In this document: piece after piece, positions 1-10,084 of the stretch
Numbering within the stretch: position 1 is the stretch's first letter
How the letters are laid out: the number at the start of each line of letters is the position of its first letter
From: Tenodera sinensis
Taxonomy: Eukaryota; Arthropoda; Insecta; Mantodea; Mantidae
Direction of reading: 5' to 3'
DNA length: 64,000 nt
Assembly: GCA_030765045.1 (NCBI GenBank)
Contig: CM060962.1
Span: forward strand, 267,461,330 to 267,525,329
Program-made: the position numbers and the translations under genes
The notes under the pieces: generated by a model
Databases searched by the model: none
What the model was told of the DNA's origin: nothing
Seen by the model: only the letters and a program-made list of their open reading frames with translations

Positions 1-584
1 AAAAACTGTAAATCTGCTTGGATTTGAAATCAACTTGAAGCTTTCATGCAAAGCTCATGTTCACAATACATGTTTTAAGCTGCCACAAGCCACTTATCTG
101 ATAAGAAAATTAAAATCTTGTGTACCACTAGAAGAATTGAGAAACATTTATTTCACACTATTTCAACGTCATATTACATATGGGATACATTTATGGGGGA
201 ATGGCCCCCATATCAAAGAAATATTATTGTGCCAGAAAGAGTTATCAGGTTTAAAAACCCAGATGAACATTGAGAACACTTATTAATTTGTTTACGTTTT
301 CTGTTTTGACATACGTACATGCACATATGCAACATTATGACTTAGGACTAGATGCTCATAGTGTTGATACCAGAAATAAGTATAAATTAAATATACCTGA
401 CTGTAAATTTGCTTTGATGAAGGAAACTCATTATTTTAAAAATGTAGAGTTTTATAATAAAATAGACATTAAATATAGATTATTGGACATGAGTGTTTTT
501 AAAACAACCCCTTTTAAATGGCTAATCAACAGGCCATTTAAATATATTAATCATTTTAAGTATGGTACAGTAATTGATTTATAA
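1..584 (+). pseudogene. C-terminal part of a Jockey-like non-LTR retrotransposon reverse transcriptase (5' end outside window)
   Basis: Open from the window edge to 286 in one frame, then continuing in another frame to 584, so at least one frameshift lies near 270-286. The first part has the post-palm pattern seen in Jockey/CR1-like reverse transcriptases: LLGFEINLKL, then an RKLKSC...LRNIYFTLFQRHITYGIHLWG block. The second part carries the typical C-terminal TRNKYKLNIPDCKFALMKETHYFKN...FYNKI pattern. This is the thumb/connection region behind the catalytic YADD box, which would lie upstream of the window. No N-terminal or endonuclease part is present. The protein is broken and cannot be made. 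The family is known from many insects; the exact clade (Jockey versus CR1) is an inference. Confidence 0.8.
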
Positions 585-589
585 TTTGT

Positions 590-760
590 ACACACCCATA
601 TATTTGTTGACAATATTTTATTTCACTTTAGTTTACATTACATTACTTTATTTTACTTTATCTTATTTTACTAAATGTTATTGCACTTTATTTTACTTTA
701 ATTTATTTTACTAACTTTATTTCACTTTATTTTGCTTTATTTTTATTAAGTGTAAATATT
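590..760 (+). repeat. Degenerate TTTTA/ACTTTA-rich tail behind the LINE
   Basis: A run of imperfect TTTATTTTACTTTA units directly behind the end of the LINE reading frame. It is probably the decayed 3' tail of that retrotransposon, since non-LTR elements often end in simple repeats. It could also be an independent low-complexity tract. Confidence 0.55.
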
Positions 761-809
761 TGAAAGTTCAAACAAACAATGGTTACCGACTTAAAAAGAA
801 CTAAAATAT

Positions 810-930
810 TACGTTCACATGACTTTCTCCATCCATTCTACAACAAACCATCTTACAAAGGCTATTCTTCTATCTAATTCCTGTTAATCGGATAAATGAC
901 TTTTACTACATATTACCTTGTAGTTAAAAG
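810..930 (-). mobile_element. W870 repeat, terminal fragment
   Basis: Matches by eye the conserved 3' end of the W870 family on the minus strand: a CACATGACTTTCTCC block, then the CATTCT...TATTCTTCTATCT stretch seen at 26010-26090. Only about 120 bp of the roughly 870-bp unit is present. A SINE-A copy begins just behind it, so the fragment may have been cut by that insertion. Confidence 0.6.
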
Positions 931-941
931 GGGGAATAAGG

Positions 942-1220
942 AGCGGCCATCTGCTTAGCGCGGTGGTAGCGCTCCTGCTTACCAAGCGGGAGACCAGGGT
1001 TCGATTACCTGTACAGCCCTGGGGATTTTCTCCCGCTGGGAGACCTCCGGGGTGCACTCAGCCTCCTTAGGTCCCTGACGGGCAAACTGAGGAGCTGCTT
1101 GATTGAGCAGTAGTGGCTGCTGGTTGCGAAGACCACATAACCAGCCCGGACAGCCCGGGGTAGTGACCGCATCCCACCCTGCAGTAGTGCATCCCGATCA
1201 TGGCGCCTGCTGTGGTAAGT
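942..1220 (+). mobile_element. SINE-A, copy 1 (tRNA-derived)
   Basis: The head reads like a tRNA: an A-box-like TAGCGCGGTGGTAGCGC, then a B box GGTTCGATTACC near 998-1009. These two internal boxes are the RNA polymerase III promoter of tRNA-derived SINEs. The body (GGGAGACCTCC... GTGCACTCAGCCTCCTTAGGTCC ... ACATAACCAGCCCGG... GCATCCCACCCT) is shared with 9265-9592, 15410-15650 and 55765-56035. It is not a functional tRNA gene, because the head is diverged and runs into the SINE body. Confidence 0.85.
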
Positions 1221-1290
1221 TGGCAATACCCAAATCTAGCCCGACATTTATTGCCCCGCTTACATTGTTGACAATCTGTCATATGACCTT
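1210..1290 (-). repeat. Short segment shared with 32020-32085
   Basis: On the minus strand this holds a GCTAGATTTGGGTATTGCCA stretch preceded by a CAACAATGTAAGCGGGGC-like segment. The plus strand near 32020-32085 has a clearly related stretch ending GCTAGATTTGAGTATTGCCA. The second copy lies just before a LINE ORF1/endonuclease remnant, so this may be a 5' LINE fragment. The assignment is tentative. Confidence 0.45.
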
Positions 1291-2670
1291 ACTTGGACAA
1301 ATGATTGAAGCTTCGTGGTTCGTTTTGTTCCGACACGAGCTTGCAAGATTTTCTTCCTATTTAAATGAGGAACAGGTTAGAATACCTGATAAAACAGAAA
1401 TCCAATAAGTGATACCAACATTGTTGATCTGCACGTTATCTGGGGGATTTTTTAGGTCATTTTGACTGACAAACATTAGTCTGCTGAAACTTAAGATGTG
1501 TGTTAAACCTGGTTCATTCAAATATAAAGTATAAACGAAGTGGGTTTAACGCCCAGCAGGTGTCCAATTATCTGTTTAGAATAAGGAGGGGGCGTTGTTA
1601 ACAAAAGTAAAAGAAAAATGGATGAAGATAGTCAAGAAGAAGAGGGGAGAGGGAAGGAAGATAAAACCAATTTTGTAGAGGATATAGTAAAGGGAGTAAA
1701 TGTGCAGCAGTGTTGGGAGTCAGGGAGCTATACTGGCTGTGAAACACAAAGGAACATACCAGCCATGTACAACATTAAAGTGGGAATTAGTGAGAAAAAC
1801 GTGTTTCGGGAAATTGTAAATTGTAAGCTGAAGTTACACATTAAATTCAATTCAAATCTCTAGAAGTACTGTTAGACAAACACTTGAAACAATAACCCTG
1901 TTTGTTTTCTAACAAGAGCTGTGTTGTTTAGTGACATATTCTTAATGTTTACTTTATGTCATGTAAAATTGTCTAATTTGTTAAACACATGCATATTCTT
2001 GTGTCCGAAAGGCGCGAAACCCAGCTTAATACAACTTGGAACAATTGATTTCGCTAAAAACTAACCTTTAAGAGCGATTTTATCGTGGGAATATAGAGCA
2101 ATCACCTAACTTTACATTGCCTCATTTGTGTAACTGAAGCATAATTTTGAGAATAATTACCTTTTGGTTCTGTATTCATTAGAATATATTGATTTACTGT
2201 ATAAACATTACCTCTTTTGGCCGGCAGAATTCTTGAAGTTCTAAGATTCCTGTTACACCATTCCATTCCGAGATGATGCTGCAGAACTCTGGGAGGTTAT
2301 GAACTTTCTTTGAAACTAGTTTCCACTTTTAGTTGTAATTTAACGCAGCTAATTAGACAACAGTAGTGTTTGATATTATAAGTACACAGGCACCGACGAT
2401 TAGAGGCTACAAACTCCAGAGAATACACAATTAATGTATTTATGGAAAGTTAATTATTCGTAGTATAATACACAAGTCATGGCCTACACCATTTTCCAAA
2501 ATACTCATTTTGTTAGAAGAAATATAAAGCGTTTACAATTATTTGTAGAAGAGCTTTCAATAAAAATAAACATTAATATAATTTTTCTTGAATCCCAATA
2601 ACATTTTTTATTCGAAAATAACATTTTCTGTAGCTTGGATTGCACGCAGAGATTGCGAGTCGCAAACAAC
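1291..2670. other. No recognisable gene or element
   Basis: AT-rich unique-looking sequence. The best open frame (plus strand, 1618-1863, starting MDEDSQEEEGRGKEDK) has no recognisable domain and no coding context. Nothing else could be supported here. Confidence 0.5.
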
Positions 2671-2674
2671 ACTC

Positions 2675-2714
2675 CACGTGGCCTATAAGTAGCAGTTTTA
2701 AGAGTGCTTCAGTC
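2675..2714 (+). promoter_or_regulatory. Promoter-like cluster: E-box, TATA, initiator
   Basis: A palindromic E-box CACGTG at 2675-2680, a TATAAGT box at 2684-2690 and an arthropod-type initiator TCAGTC at 2709-2714 are arranged as in a TATA/Inr core promoter; the TATA box starts 27 bp before the initiator A. No DPE match is present at +28. No open frame or transposon body recognisable to me follows, so this may be a solo LTR, a transposon promoter or chance. Confidence 0.3.
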
Positions 2715-2881
2715 GGGAGGTGCGTGGCTGCAGAGTACCAGAACATTAGGTTTACCGAGCCCTTGTATAAGGGCTGCAAAATTAAGTGTGTAGCTGCTGT
2801 AATCAGTCAATAAGTCCGAAACATCCGGACAGTTCATACAAACTCAGGCAGCGACGCATTTCCCTTTTGCGGTTGATTTCA

Positions 2882-2884
<3 letters not shown>

Positions 2885-2915
<31 letters not shown>
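2885..2915. repeat. Poly(T), 31 bp
   Basis: Uninterrupted T run directly in front of the SINE-B head at 2916. On the minus strand it is a poly(A), perhaps the tail of an older retroposed sequence. Confidence 0.95.
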
Positions 2916-3175
2916 CGATCTGTATACTGCTTCACTCGGTTAGGTGATGCCTACTAATCCCAAGGTCGCGGGTTCAAATCCACTCCAGATCGATGAATTT
3001 TTCCCCCCCTTTTTTTTTATGCTTTTCTTTTTCCTTTTTTGTTTCTCTTTTATGTTTATATAAAGTAACAGTCTCATGTTGGTAAATTTACTGAATTAAA
3101 AGGCTCTTGCGAGAATAAATTCCGGTACAACAGCAGCACTAATATGATCCTGTCAACTAATATACTTTAACATAT
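2916..3175 (+). mobile_element. SINE-B, copy 1 (tRNA-derived)
   Basis: The head CGATCTGTAT... contains CCAAGGTCGCGGGTTCAAATCC, a B-box-like GGTTCAAATCC inside a tRNA-like T-arm. The body (AACAGTCTCATGTTGGTAAATTTACTG ... ATTCCGGTACAACAGCAGCACT ... ATGATCCTGTCAA) matches 3845-4072 and, on the other strand, 28080-28285. A pyrimidine-rich expansion splits head and body at about 3000-3060. Confidence 0.8.
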
Positions 3176-3441
3176 ATATTTTTTTCCATATGTCTTATTC
3201 CTTAACAACATGTAGGTACAAGTTTTGTTTGAAATTATACCACAGGATAACTTTAATTATTAGAAATATCTCATAGACAACAGTGGATCGTCGGTTTTAC
3301 TTTCATTTCTCTAACATTTAAAACCTCCTGCGTCCTTTGATATCATATCAGGTTTTAGTCTTTTTTTCGCTCTGTGAATGTGTTAAAACTCATGACGGCC
3401 AGTGGTATAATGTTTGATACCTTCTGCACTCTATGCTCATA

Positions 3442-3443
<2 letters not shown>

Positions 3444-3504
<61 letters not shown>
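3444..3504. repeat. (CT)n microsatellite, about 61 bp
   Basis: Perfect TC dinucleotide run. Confidence 0.97.
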
Positions 3505-3508
<4 letters not shown>

Positions 3509-3844
3509 CTGCTTTATAGCGATGGTAGGATTAAAAAGCCAATACAAACTTAATGTAGTCCCGAGGTATCATATATGATACTACCCTAACCCCTCCCCTG
3601 AACCCCAAACCCCCTCAAAAAAAATGTCATATTTTGAATATTCTTGTTCTTTTGATACTTATTAACACATACTGATCCACATAACAAAATTTGTAGCTGT
3701 CTAAATGTCATTTAGGCCCCCCCAAAAAAGCCAACCCCCCAAAAAAAATTGTAATTTTTTTTTTCATTTTTGTTTAATTTTGGCCCTTAGAAACTCATTA
3801 AGCATAAAATAATAATTGTAACACTAGTATTGTGATCTCAGGAT
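3505..3844. other. A/C-rich spacer without recognisable feature
   Basis: Contains several homopolymer-rich C and A runs (CCCCTCAAAAAAA, CCCCCCAAAAAAG). No reading frame or known repeat family was recognised. Confidence 0.5.
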
Positions 3845-4072
3845 GCAGGAGGTTAAGTGTTAGACGCTGACTCTCTGATCCCAAGGTCGCGGGTTCAAAT
3901 CCGGCACAGACCGATGGTTTTTAGTGTGCTTAAAAACGACAGCTCCATGTCAATAGATTTACTGGCATGTAAAAGAACTCCTACGGCACGAAATTCCGGC
4001 ACACTGGCACCGCTGATACGATCCTGGCAGTTGACAGCGTCGTTAAACAACAAAATATTTTATTTTATCTAA
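3845..4072 (+). mobile_element. SINE-B, copy 2
   Basis: Best-preserved copy of the family. The tRNA-like head has GGTCGCGGGTTCAAATCCGG with a B box near 3890-3902. The body has AACGACAGCTCCATGTCAATAG, AAATTCCGGCACACTGGCACCG and a GATCCTGGCAGTTGACAGCG end. It finishes in a short ATTTTATTTTATC tail at 4052-4070, typical of SINE 3' ends. Confidence 0.85.
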
Positions 4073-4099
4073 CATTTAAGTGCAGTAACTACAGCAAGT

Positions 4100-4945
4100 A
4101 CCGTAATCCACACAAAGGTTCGATATTACAGTTTCACAGGAAAACATGTTTCATGTCCCTTGAATCCAACAAAAGCATTTTTAGGAAAAATGCACTCGTA
4201 GCAGTGTGTTTGTGTGTATGAATAACGGAATCCGAAACCGATAAGTCGGTTAAATACAAAACTTGGTATTTTAGATCAGCAACTTCCAAAAATGCTACAC
4301 CAACATTTTCAAATGCACCCCCACATTGCAAAGTAACTTTTACAGGAACATTTTGTCAAAAATCTATTTTCTGAAAAATGGCCCTAACGATTTTATTTAA
4401 GTTGTCATAGATTGATTAAAATAACTCGTGTTTAGGATGTTCTCATGATAAATTGAATTTCCTGGGCATAGCCACTAAAGTCCTCTTCAGTCTGAATTCC
4501 TTTTACATAACTGGTAAAGGTAAAGTAAGAGACAAACTCTTAATATGTAAAGACGTATAACTCGTGAAAGTACACGATTTATGTGAAATACTTTTCATAG
4601 AGTTAACAATTTGTGAGACATTTCCTTTATTGTTTGAATTTTCAAATACTTATACTTTCCTCAGTTGGGAAGTCCTTATTCTTTTTTTTCCCTTCCCTCT
4701 TCTGGTCGTACAAAGGGAAAAGAATTGTCATCACATAGCAACTAACTCTAAAAGGTTTACTCTATCACTTAAGCCTATTGAATTCCCCTATTCCCATTAT
4801 GCCTACAAGGAAGTATACAATAAAACAAATTTTACAAATGTCTATCTCGACTAGGATGGAGTAAATAGAAGAATAAGCATTTTTAAAAATGCTTTGTACA
4901 AGAGTGAGTAGAGGAGGTCGTGTGAGAGCACACATCAGATATTTG
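4100..4945 (+). mobile_element. W870 repeat, near full-length copy
   Basis: Shares with 7100-7992, 15790-16636 and 25995-26890 (minus) the ordered blocks TTTCACAGGAAA, the GT-rich stretch, AGTCGGTTAAATACAAAACT, AAAATGGC(T/C)CTAACGATTTT, TTTGCATAACTGGTAAA, the TTTGAATT...ACTTATACTTT block, the GTACAAAGGGAA block, AGTACAAGAGT-like sequence and the terminal CACATCAGAT. No coding capacity. The open frames here are chance. Confidence 0.8.
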
Positions 4946-5514
4946 TACACGTTTCTGTAGGTAGAAAGAGAACATGTGGTAGTTAAGTATTTTAAGAGCT
5001 AGTCACCAAGTGATGGCTCTGAAATTACTAAAGACAAACATTTTAGAACCACATTGTGTTCAGGAGCCTCAGTTATGCCGTGAGTGTAAACGCCCGGATC
5101 TAGAGTGAAGCCATCAGTACTGAACGGAACATCCCCATGCACACTGTAAGGCAATGTGTTCCACCTGAGTTGCTCGCCAGTGAGTAGCTGCGTACTCGCC
5201 GCCTTACGTGAGTAAGCCTGCAACACGCAGCACAGCTTTCCTGTGGGGTAAGCTGCCTTCACGGCGCGAAGACTTGCAATGGGGAATGATTGGGATTGCT
5301 ATGGCCTTTGCCCAGTGACGTACTGACTATCGCCATTCGCCGCCCTCACTCTACAGCCGTACTCCGCGCAACGCTGCTGCCTACTCGTGTGTACTCATAC
5401 TCAAACTCGCGGATTTGGAACAGCCTACTCTAAGGCGACCAAGAAATGTGCCATTAGAAATAACATAGTCTTTGCTAAACACGAGAAAAATGAATGATGT
5501 TTGCATTAGCATGG
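4946..5514. other. Unassigned sequence of balanced base composition
   Basis: Less AT-rich than the surroundings. The longest frame (minus, 4999-5262) shows no recognisable domain. No known repeat head or tail was seen. Confidence 0.45.
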
Positions 5515-5612
5515 TTTTCTCTTCTCAGTATTGTGCACATTATTTTAAAAGCTTATTGTCCTATCTACTTCTTTTTTATGGAGATAAACATTTACACATT
5601 TTGTTATAGGTC
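5515..5612 (-). mobile_element. W870 repeat, internal fragment
   Basis: On the minus strand it aligns by eye with the distal part of W870. The diagnostic piece is TTATTGTCCTATCTACTTC...GAGATAAACATTTAC...TTGTTATAGG, compare 26060-26140. Both ends of the element are missing. Confidence 0.5.
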
Positions 5613-5734
5613 TCAAAGGACACTGTTGGCTAAGTAACGTCAGAGTTTCAAAAAGTGGACCGCTGGGTGTAGACTTTAAAATTCTATGGCTTTTGTGTGG
5701 CCGCGAGAAAAAAAGAATAGCAACAGCCTTTTGA

Positions 5735-6775
5735 AAAAATCTAATGTGTTGTATTCACATACCTTTCTCTACTCTTCTTCTTTATCTGATTACCCTCCCC
5801 TTATGTAGGACTTATACCCCGAGGACTTACAAGCCAGTGCCTAGGGTGAGATGCCCGTCGGGGAGCAGAGGAACCTATGGACCGGACGGAGTGAAGACTT
5901 GGAAGCGGGTGGTTATCCAAGCATCAGTATGATAGTGAGGAAGAGGATGATATTAAATGCAGGCGAAATGGATGATTTGAAAGGTAAGATTGAGCAACTG
6001 ATGAAATGAGTGCCTGAGGAAACCGAAGAACCCGGAGAAAACCCGCCCAGACGCCGCCTTTCTCTACTCACTGGTTTTAATTGTTATAATGGTTCTCAAA
6101 TTATTCTTATGAAAGGTAATTTGTTTATCTACTTCATACTTACCAAAATAAACGCTTCATTACATATTTTGTTGTAGCTCAAAGGGAACAAAATAAACTG
6201 AATCCATAATCAGGTATTATAAAGCAGGTTGCGATATGCTAACCTAGAAGTTCGATTAGTTTCCCTGATATCGCCAGAAACAATTAACCGCACAGATTAA
6301 ACATGGCAAAAGAATTGAAAAATTCATATCAACAATCATATTTTGAAAGTGTTGCCCTCTCCCAAAAACTGTTTGATATTGGTTGTGTGTTTTAAAGATT
6401 TCCACATTTTTATTCTAGTATATTTTTGGCTATCTTACAGTTTACCTGTTATATAGCATTATACAAAATTGGTAGCAAGAGGACTTCACAGGTTTTTCTC
6501 AGAAAATCCAATATATAAATGCAATTTGTGATGTAAATATCTTAAATATATGGTGTTTAATCAAAATCGATAGGACTGTCTTTCAGAAAATCAAACATCG
6601 AACATTTTTTCCATGTAATGCGTATTTTGGGGCGAGGGATTTTCTTTAGAATCTTCCGGTCGTATTCTTGAAACGTGCTGAACTTATATATCAGGTCTGG
6701 TAAGTATCCAACTTTCATCTTTGAGCTCTGCTGTTCATACACACACATACAAACACACACGCGCACATACACACG
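5735..6775 (-). mobile_element. W870 repeat, old copy interrupted at 5815-6065
   Basis: 5735-5805 carries the terminal block (TGTGTTGTATTCACATACCTTTCTCTACTCTT). The unit resumes at about 6065 and runs to the CA-rich segment at 6733-6775. Conserved internal marks are ATAAACGCTTCATTAC, the TTTAATCAAAATCGATAGGAC block at 6557-6580, TTTTTCCATGTAA and the CTGCTGTTCATACACACA stretch. About 250 bp of other repeat material sits inside. Confidence 0.6.
5815..6065 (-). repeat. Insert of dispersed repeats: segment shared with 47235-47310, plus SINE-D-like end
   Basis: 5830-5872 (CTTACAAGCCAGTGCCTAGG...CGTCGGGGAGCAG) resembles 47262-47305 (CTTACAGGTGAGTGCCTGGG...TGTCGAGGAGCAG). 6013-6058 (GAGGAAACCG...CGGAGAAAACCCGCCCAGACGCCGCC) resembles the SINE-D body at 59795-59836. 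Both lie inside a W870 copy, so they arrived later. Confidence 0.5.
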
Positions 6776-7099
6776 ATATTGTTAATGCTTTAACTCATAA
6801 ATTTAAGAAGTTAATGGGTGATATGAATAAAAGGGAGAGTTTGCTTTTTTGCTTCAATATTGGAGAGATTGCTCGCATTTATGTCAATAAATTTACTCCT
6901 TTCGCGAGCAATATTCCCCTCCAAAAGATGCCCCGTGACCTTAGCTTGTCAGCAGGGTTCTCCACTTCCATATAAATAAAAATTATAAGTTACTCCTCTG
7001 TGGGAGAAGTTGCTCTCGAACATTGGAGCATCAGTAGCTGACCGCTGTTCGATGGAGCAAAAGGTTTTGAGTAGAATGGTTCAGTACATAATGGTTGTT
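6776..7099. other. Unassigned AT-rich spacer
   Basis: No recognisable gene or repeat. The open frame at 6721-6975 is not supported by any motif. Confidence 0.5.
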
Positions 7100-7992
7100 C
7101 GTCGCCTCTTTTTACTTTCTCTACTGGTAAGCAGGGGAAGTATTGTATTCCACCCAAAAATTCGAAGTCGAGATTTCACAGGAAATACATGTTTTGAGGC
7201 CCCCTGAATCCAAAAAAAGCATATTTAGAAAAAGGTCCGTGTGTGTGTCTGTGTGTCTGTGTCTGTCAGTCTGTCAGTCTGTCAGTCTGTCAGTCTGTGG
7301 ACAACATAGCTCAAAAACGAAAAGTCGGTTAAAAATCAAAGTTGGTATTTAAGTTTAATGTCGTTCAAGGATGTGACACGAAGATTTTGAAGAAAATAAA
7401 CTACCGTTTACATGGAAAATGTTTCGAAAATTTTGATTTTCTTGAAAATGGCTCTAACGATTTGGATTAAAATGTCATATGTTTGAGATATTTTTATGAC
7501 AAATGAAATGTATATCTTGAATTTTCTGGCTATAGCCCCTGTAGTCGTATTTACTCTGGACGACTTTTGCATAACTGGTAAACCGTTAGAGATAGACCAA
7601 ATTATACTATACAAAAAATGTAGATCTTGCTAAAATACACAATTTATGTCTCAATAAATTTTCTTGTAGGGTGAACCATTTCGGAGATATACCTTCTTAT
7701 GTGTGTGAGTTTCGGAAAACTTCGAACTTTCGTGAAATGGGTCATCGTTGTTCATTTTTTTATATGTTACGTGTACAAAGAGAACGGAATCTCAAAGCTT
7801 TAAAAGATTTGACTATCGCAAAAGGCCTACTGTATTCCAATATTCCCCTTGCACCTACAAGGAAATAAGCAATAAGATAATTTGTACAAATGTTTATTTT
7901 AACTAACACGAAGAAGATATAGGAATAAGAGTTTGTAAGAATGGTTAGTACAAGAGTAGAGAAAGTCATGTGAGTGCAACACATCAGATTTT
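7100..7992 (+). mobile_element. W870 repeat, near full-length copy
   Basis: Begins TTTTTACTTTCTCTACT (7106-7122) and has AGTAGAGAAAGT at about 7961-7972 near the other end, a 12-bp inverted pair, followed by the conserved outer CATGTGAGTGCAACACATCAG. It contains a GT/CTGTCAGT microsatellite at 7232-7300. Blocks: ATTCCACCCAAAAATTCGA, GAAAAGTCGGTTAAAAATCAAAGT, TTACATGGAAAATGTTTCG, TGGCTCTAACGATTTGGATT, TTTGCATAACTGGTAAACCG, TTTGACTATCGCAAAAGG. No transposase-like frame is present, so it is non-autonomous. Confidence 0.85.
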
Positions 7993-8004
7993 TTCTCTCG
8001 TTAT

Positions 8005-8540
8005 ATAGGAGATCCTGGATTTCAGACTAGTGCGGTTGATGTGGATTAGGGTACAGGATCTCTTACAATTTACTATATTATGGATGCCATATTAAGAAAA
8101 GCGCATATTTGGATTAGGTTCTCTAAAACTGCCCACGAACTTGAAGCTGCAAATGCTAAATGGCCAGAACGTTATACGTACGTCCCCTGCTGCAGTAGAG
8201 GATGCTTATAGGTGGAAATCGTGCAGATGCCCTAATTCTTGGTGCTATTGGATACGCAATCGCTTCATGTCTCATAATACCCTATCGCAATGTACTTCCC
8301 CAGGAACAGAGATTTTACAATAAGTGCTTGAGTAAGGAGCAAGTCATAATAGGAAGGTGCATTGGTCAGGTGAAACGTTTTGGTATCCACCAAAACAAAA
8401 TAAGACTAAAAATAGAAAGTATTCCTTCCTCTATTTTCTGCTGTTTTCTCCTGCATAATGTGACTAAACATCTTAGGCGTAGGTGTGATTGGACGTATCA
8501 GAGAAGGAGGGAAGAGAAAAAGAGAGGAAGTAGCTGAAGT
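8005..8540 (+). pseudogene. Harbinger (PIF/Harbinger, HARBI1-like) transposase remnant
   Basis: Two frames together give parts of a DDE_Tnp_4 type transposase. The upstream part (about 8020-8200) reads FQTSAVDVD...YYIMDAILRKAHIWIRFSKTAHELEAANAKWPERYTY, like the helix-turn-helix/linker region. The downstream frame (8202-8480) reads IPYRNVLPQEQRFYNKCLSKEQVIIGRCIGQVKRFGI...IPSSIFCCFLLHNVTKHL, the C-terminal third with the ER..G.lK and LHN motifs. The middle, which should hold the first catalytic aspartates, is missing or reduced, and at least one stop and one frameshift are present. It abuts the end of a W870 copy, but nothing shows that the two belong to one element. Confidence 0.75.
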
Positions 8541-9264
8541 TATACATGGGTTCAAAAAATAGAGTAATAATTAATTATTTGGTCTTTTCCTGTAGCAATG
8601 ACATCCAAAGTTATATTTTGTGTATATTTTTGTAGACAAATATTACCATGCTGGGCTTTCAAACAATACATTTTTTGTTTAAGAAATATTTGTACAATTT
8701 TTTTTATAGAATAACTTTAAAGTTTGTATATAGTGAAATACATTTTAATTAAAAGTTGCTCAAGAAAATATCAATGCGCCCACCTACCTTTCAAGAGGGC
8801 CCAAGTTGGAATCTCTGTAAACCTTGGCTCTGGGTAGGGCTTCCATCCTCATAAGGCAAATGTCCTAGGGACTCCGGGCTCATGAGGGGAAGTTTTGTGT
8901 TTTTTTGCTGATTTTACAAGTTTAACCCCTATTTTATCATAGCCTAGTCTTTTAACACCTAAAAACGTTGCAGAAGTGTCTTTAAAATAAATTTAATTGT
9001 CCAAAGATGGATATGGATAAAATAATGATATATTGGATAATTTTTTTTAAAAAAAGAACTATGAAAAAAATATGTGTAACATAAAAAGTAAGTACGCTTA
9101 AAAAGCATTGATTTATATGTGTACCTAATTTCATACTTCTAGATTAAATAGTTTCTCTGAAAAGTGGAGTTAAACTTCTTAAAATTAACATTGCAAGCAT
9201 AGAGCTTGCATTTTCACCCATTTTATTCATTCATTAATTGCCGCTGTAAACTAAACTAAACAAA
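8541..9264. other. Unassigned, with a possible decayed tRNA-like SINE head at 8771-8905
   Basis: 8771-8830 holds a weak B-box-like AAGTTGGAATCTCTG, followed by a GGCTCTGGGTAGGGC...CTAGGGACTCCGGG body not found elsewhere in the window. The rest is AT-rich and unrecognised. Confidence 0.3.
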
Positions 9265-9592
9265 ACCCCAGCGCGACAGCCCACGAGGGGCCAAGGCCTA
9301 CCGCCCGGCCGATGCGTCCCCCACCTCTGCCCACTACAGGCGTCATTGGTAAGGTGCAGTACTGGAGGGTGGGACGTGGTCAGCGCCCCAAGCCCTCCCG
9401 GCCAGTTATGCGGTCTTCTAGACCGGGGGCCGCTACTTCTCCATCAAGTAGCTCCTCAATTGGTCCCCCCGGGACCTAACGAGACTGAGTGCACCCCGTG
9501 CCAGACCTCCCAGAGAGGATAAAATCCCCATGTTGGTACCAGGGATCGAACCCAGAGGCAAGGGCGCTACCAACTGCGCTACGGAGGTGATC
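9265..9592 (-). mobile_element. SINE-A, copy 2 (complete, minus strand)
   Basis: Read on the minus strand it starts GGCGATCACCTCCGTAGCGC, with an A-box-like TAGCGCAGTTGGTAGCGC and the B box GGTTCGATCCC, a near-consensus tRNA T-loop. The body continues through GTGCACTCAG...CCGGGGGGACC, AAGTAGCGGCCCCCGG..., GGTGCAGTACTGG-type blocks and the GGGGTTTT end at 9265. This is the most complete member of the family here. Confidence 0.9.
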
Positions 9593-10027
9593 GCCGCTAT
9601 AAACTAGTGCAGTTAAAGGATACTTCAGAATAAAAACCCTATTTGTATTGATGTTTATTATGAACTTCACTGTTTAATGACCTTATTTACAATGCTAACG
9701 TTAGTATAAATCTTGTTAAAGGTAATAGCGCATTTGAGAGAAAAATGGAATTGCAGTTTTCGCCTCGGTATTTAAACCAATTAAAATTGTGGCACGAGGG
9801 GCATTGTAATAGCCAAATTAAGCTACTTACAAACTGTCCACTACACCTAGCAGGAGTCTGAAGTTTAAGTGCAAAGTTTCATGGTACAATTTTGGTGAAT
9901 GCATCATTAAAATTGTTGAAGTATTTTCATTTCACTAATATCCCGTTTATTTGCATAGGAAAACCTTCAATTGTTTGTTACACTTGTAAAACAAACGTTG
10001 GTACATTGTGTTAAAAAGCCCCCCCCC

Positions 10028-10058
<31 letters not shown>

Positions 10059-10084
10059 CTTAGAATTACAAAATATTGTGATAA
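9593..10084. other. Unassigned; contains a C7A28 homopolymer at 10021-10055
   Basis: AT-rich sequence without a recognisable element. A run of C followed by 28 A closes the stretch (10028-10055). Confidence 0.5.

Noticed and set aside
4999..5262. 87-residue frame on the minus strand
   Set aside because: No domain, no splice or promoter context, and length within what random sequence of this base composition gives.
9540..9592. Functional tRNA gene on the minus strand
   Set aside because: Has A- and B-box-like sequence, but the head continues into a SINE body shared with three other loci and lacks a convincing acceptor stem.
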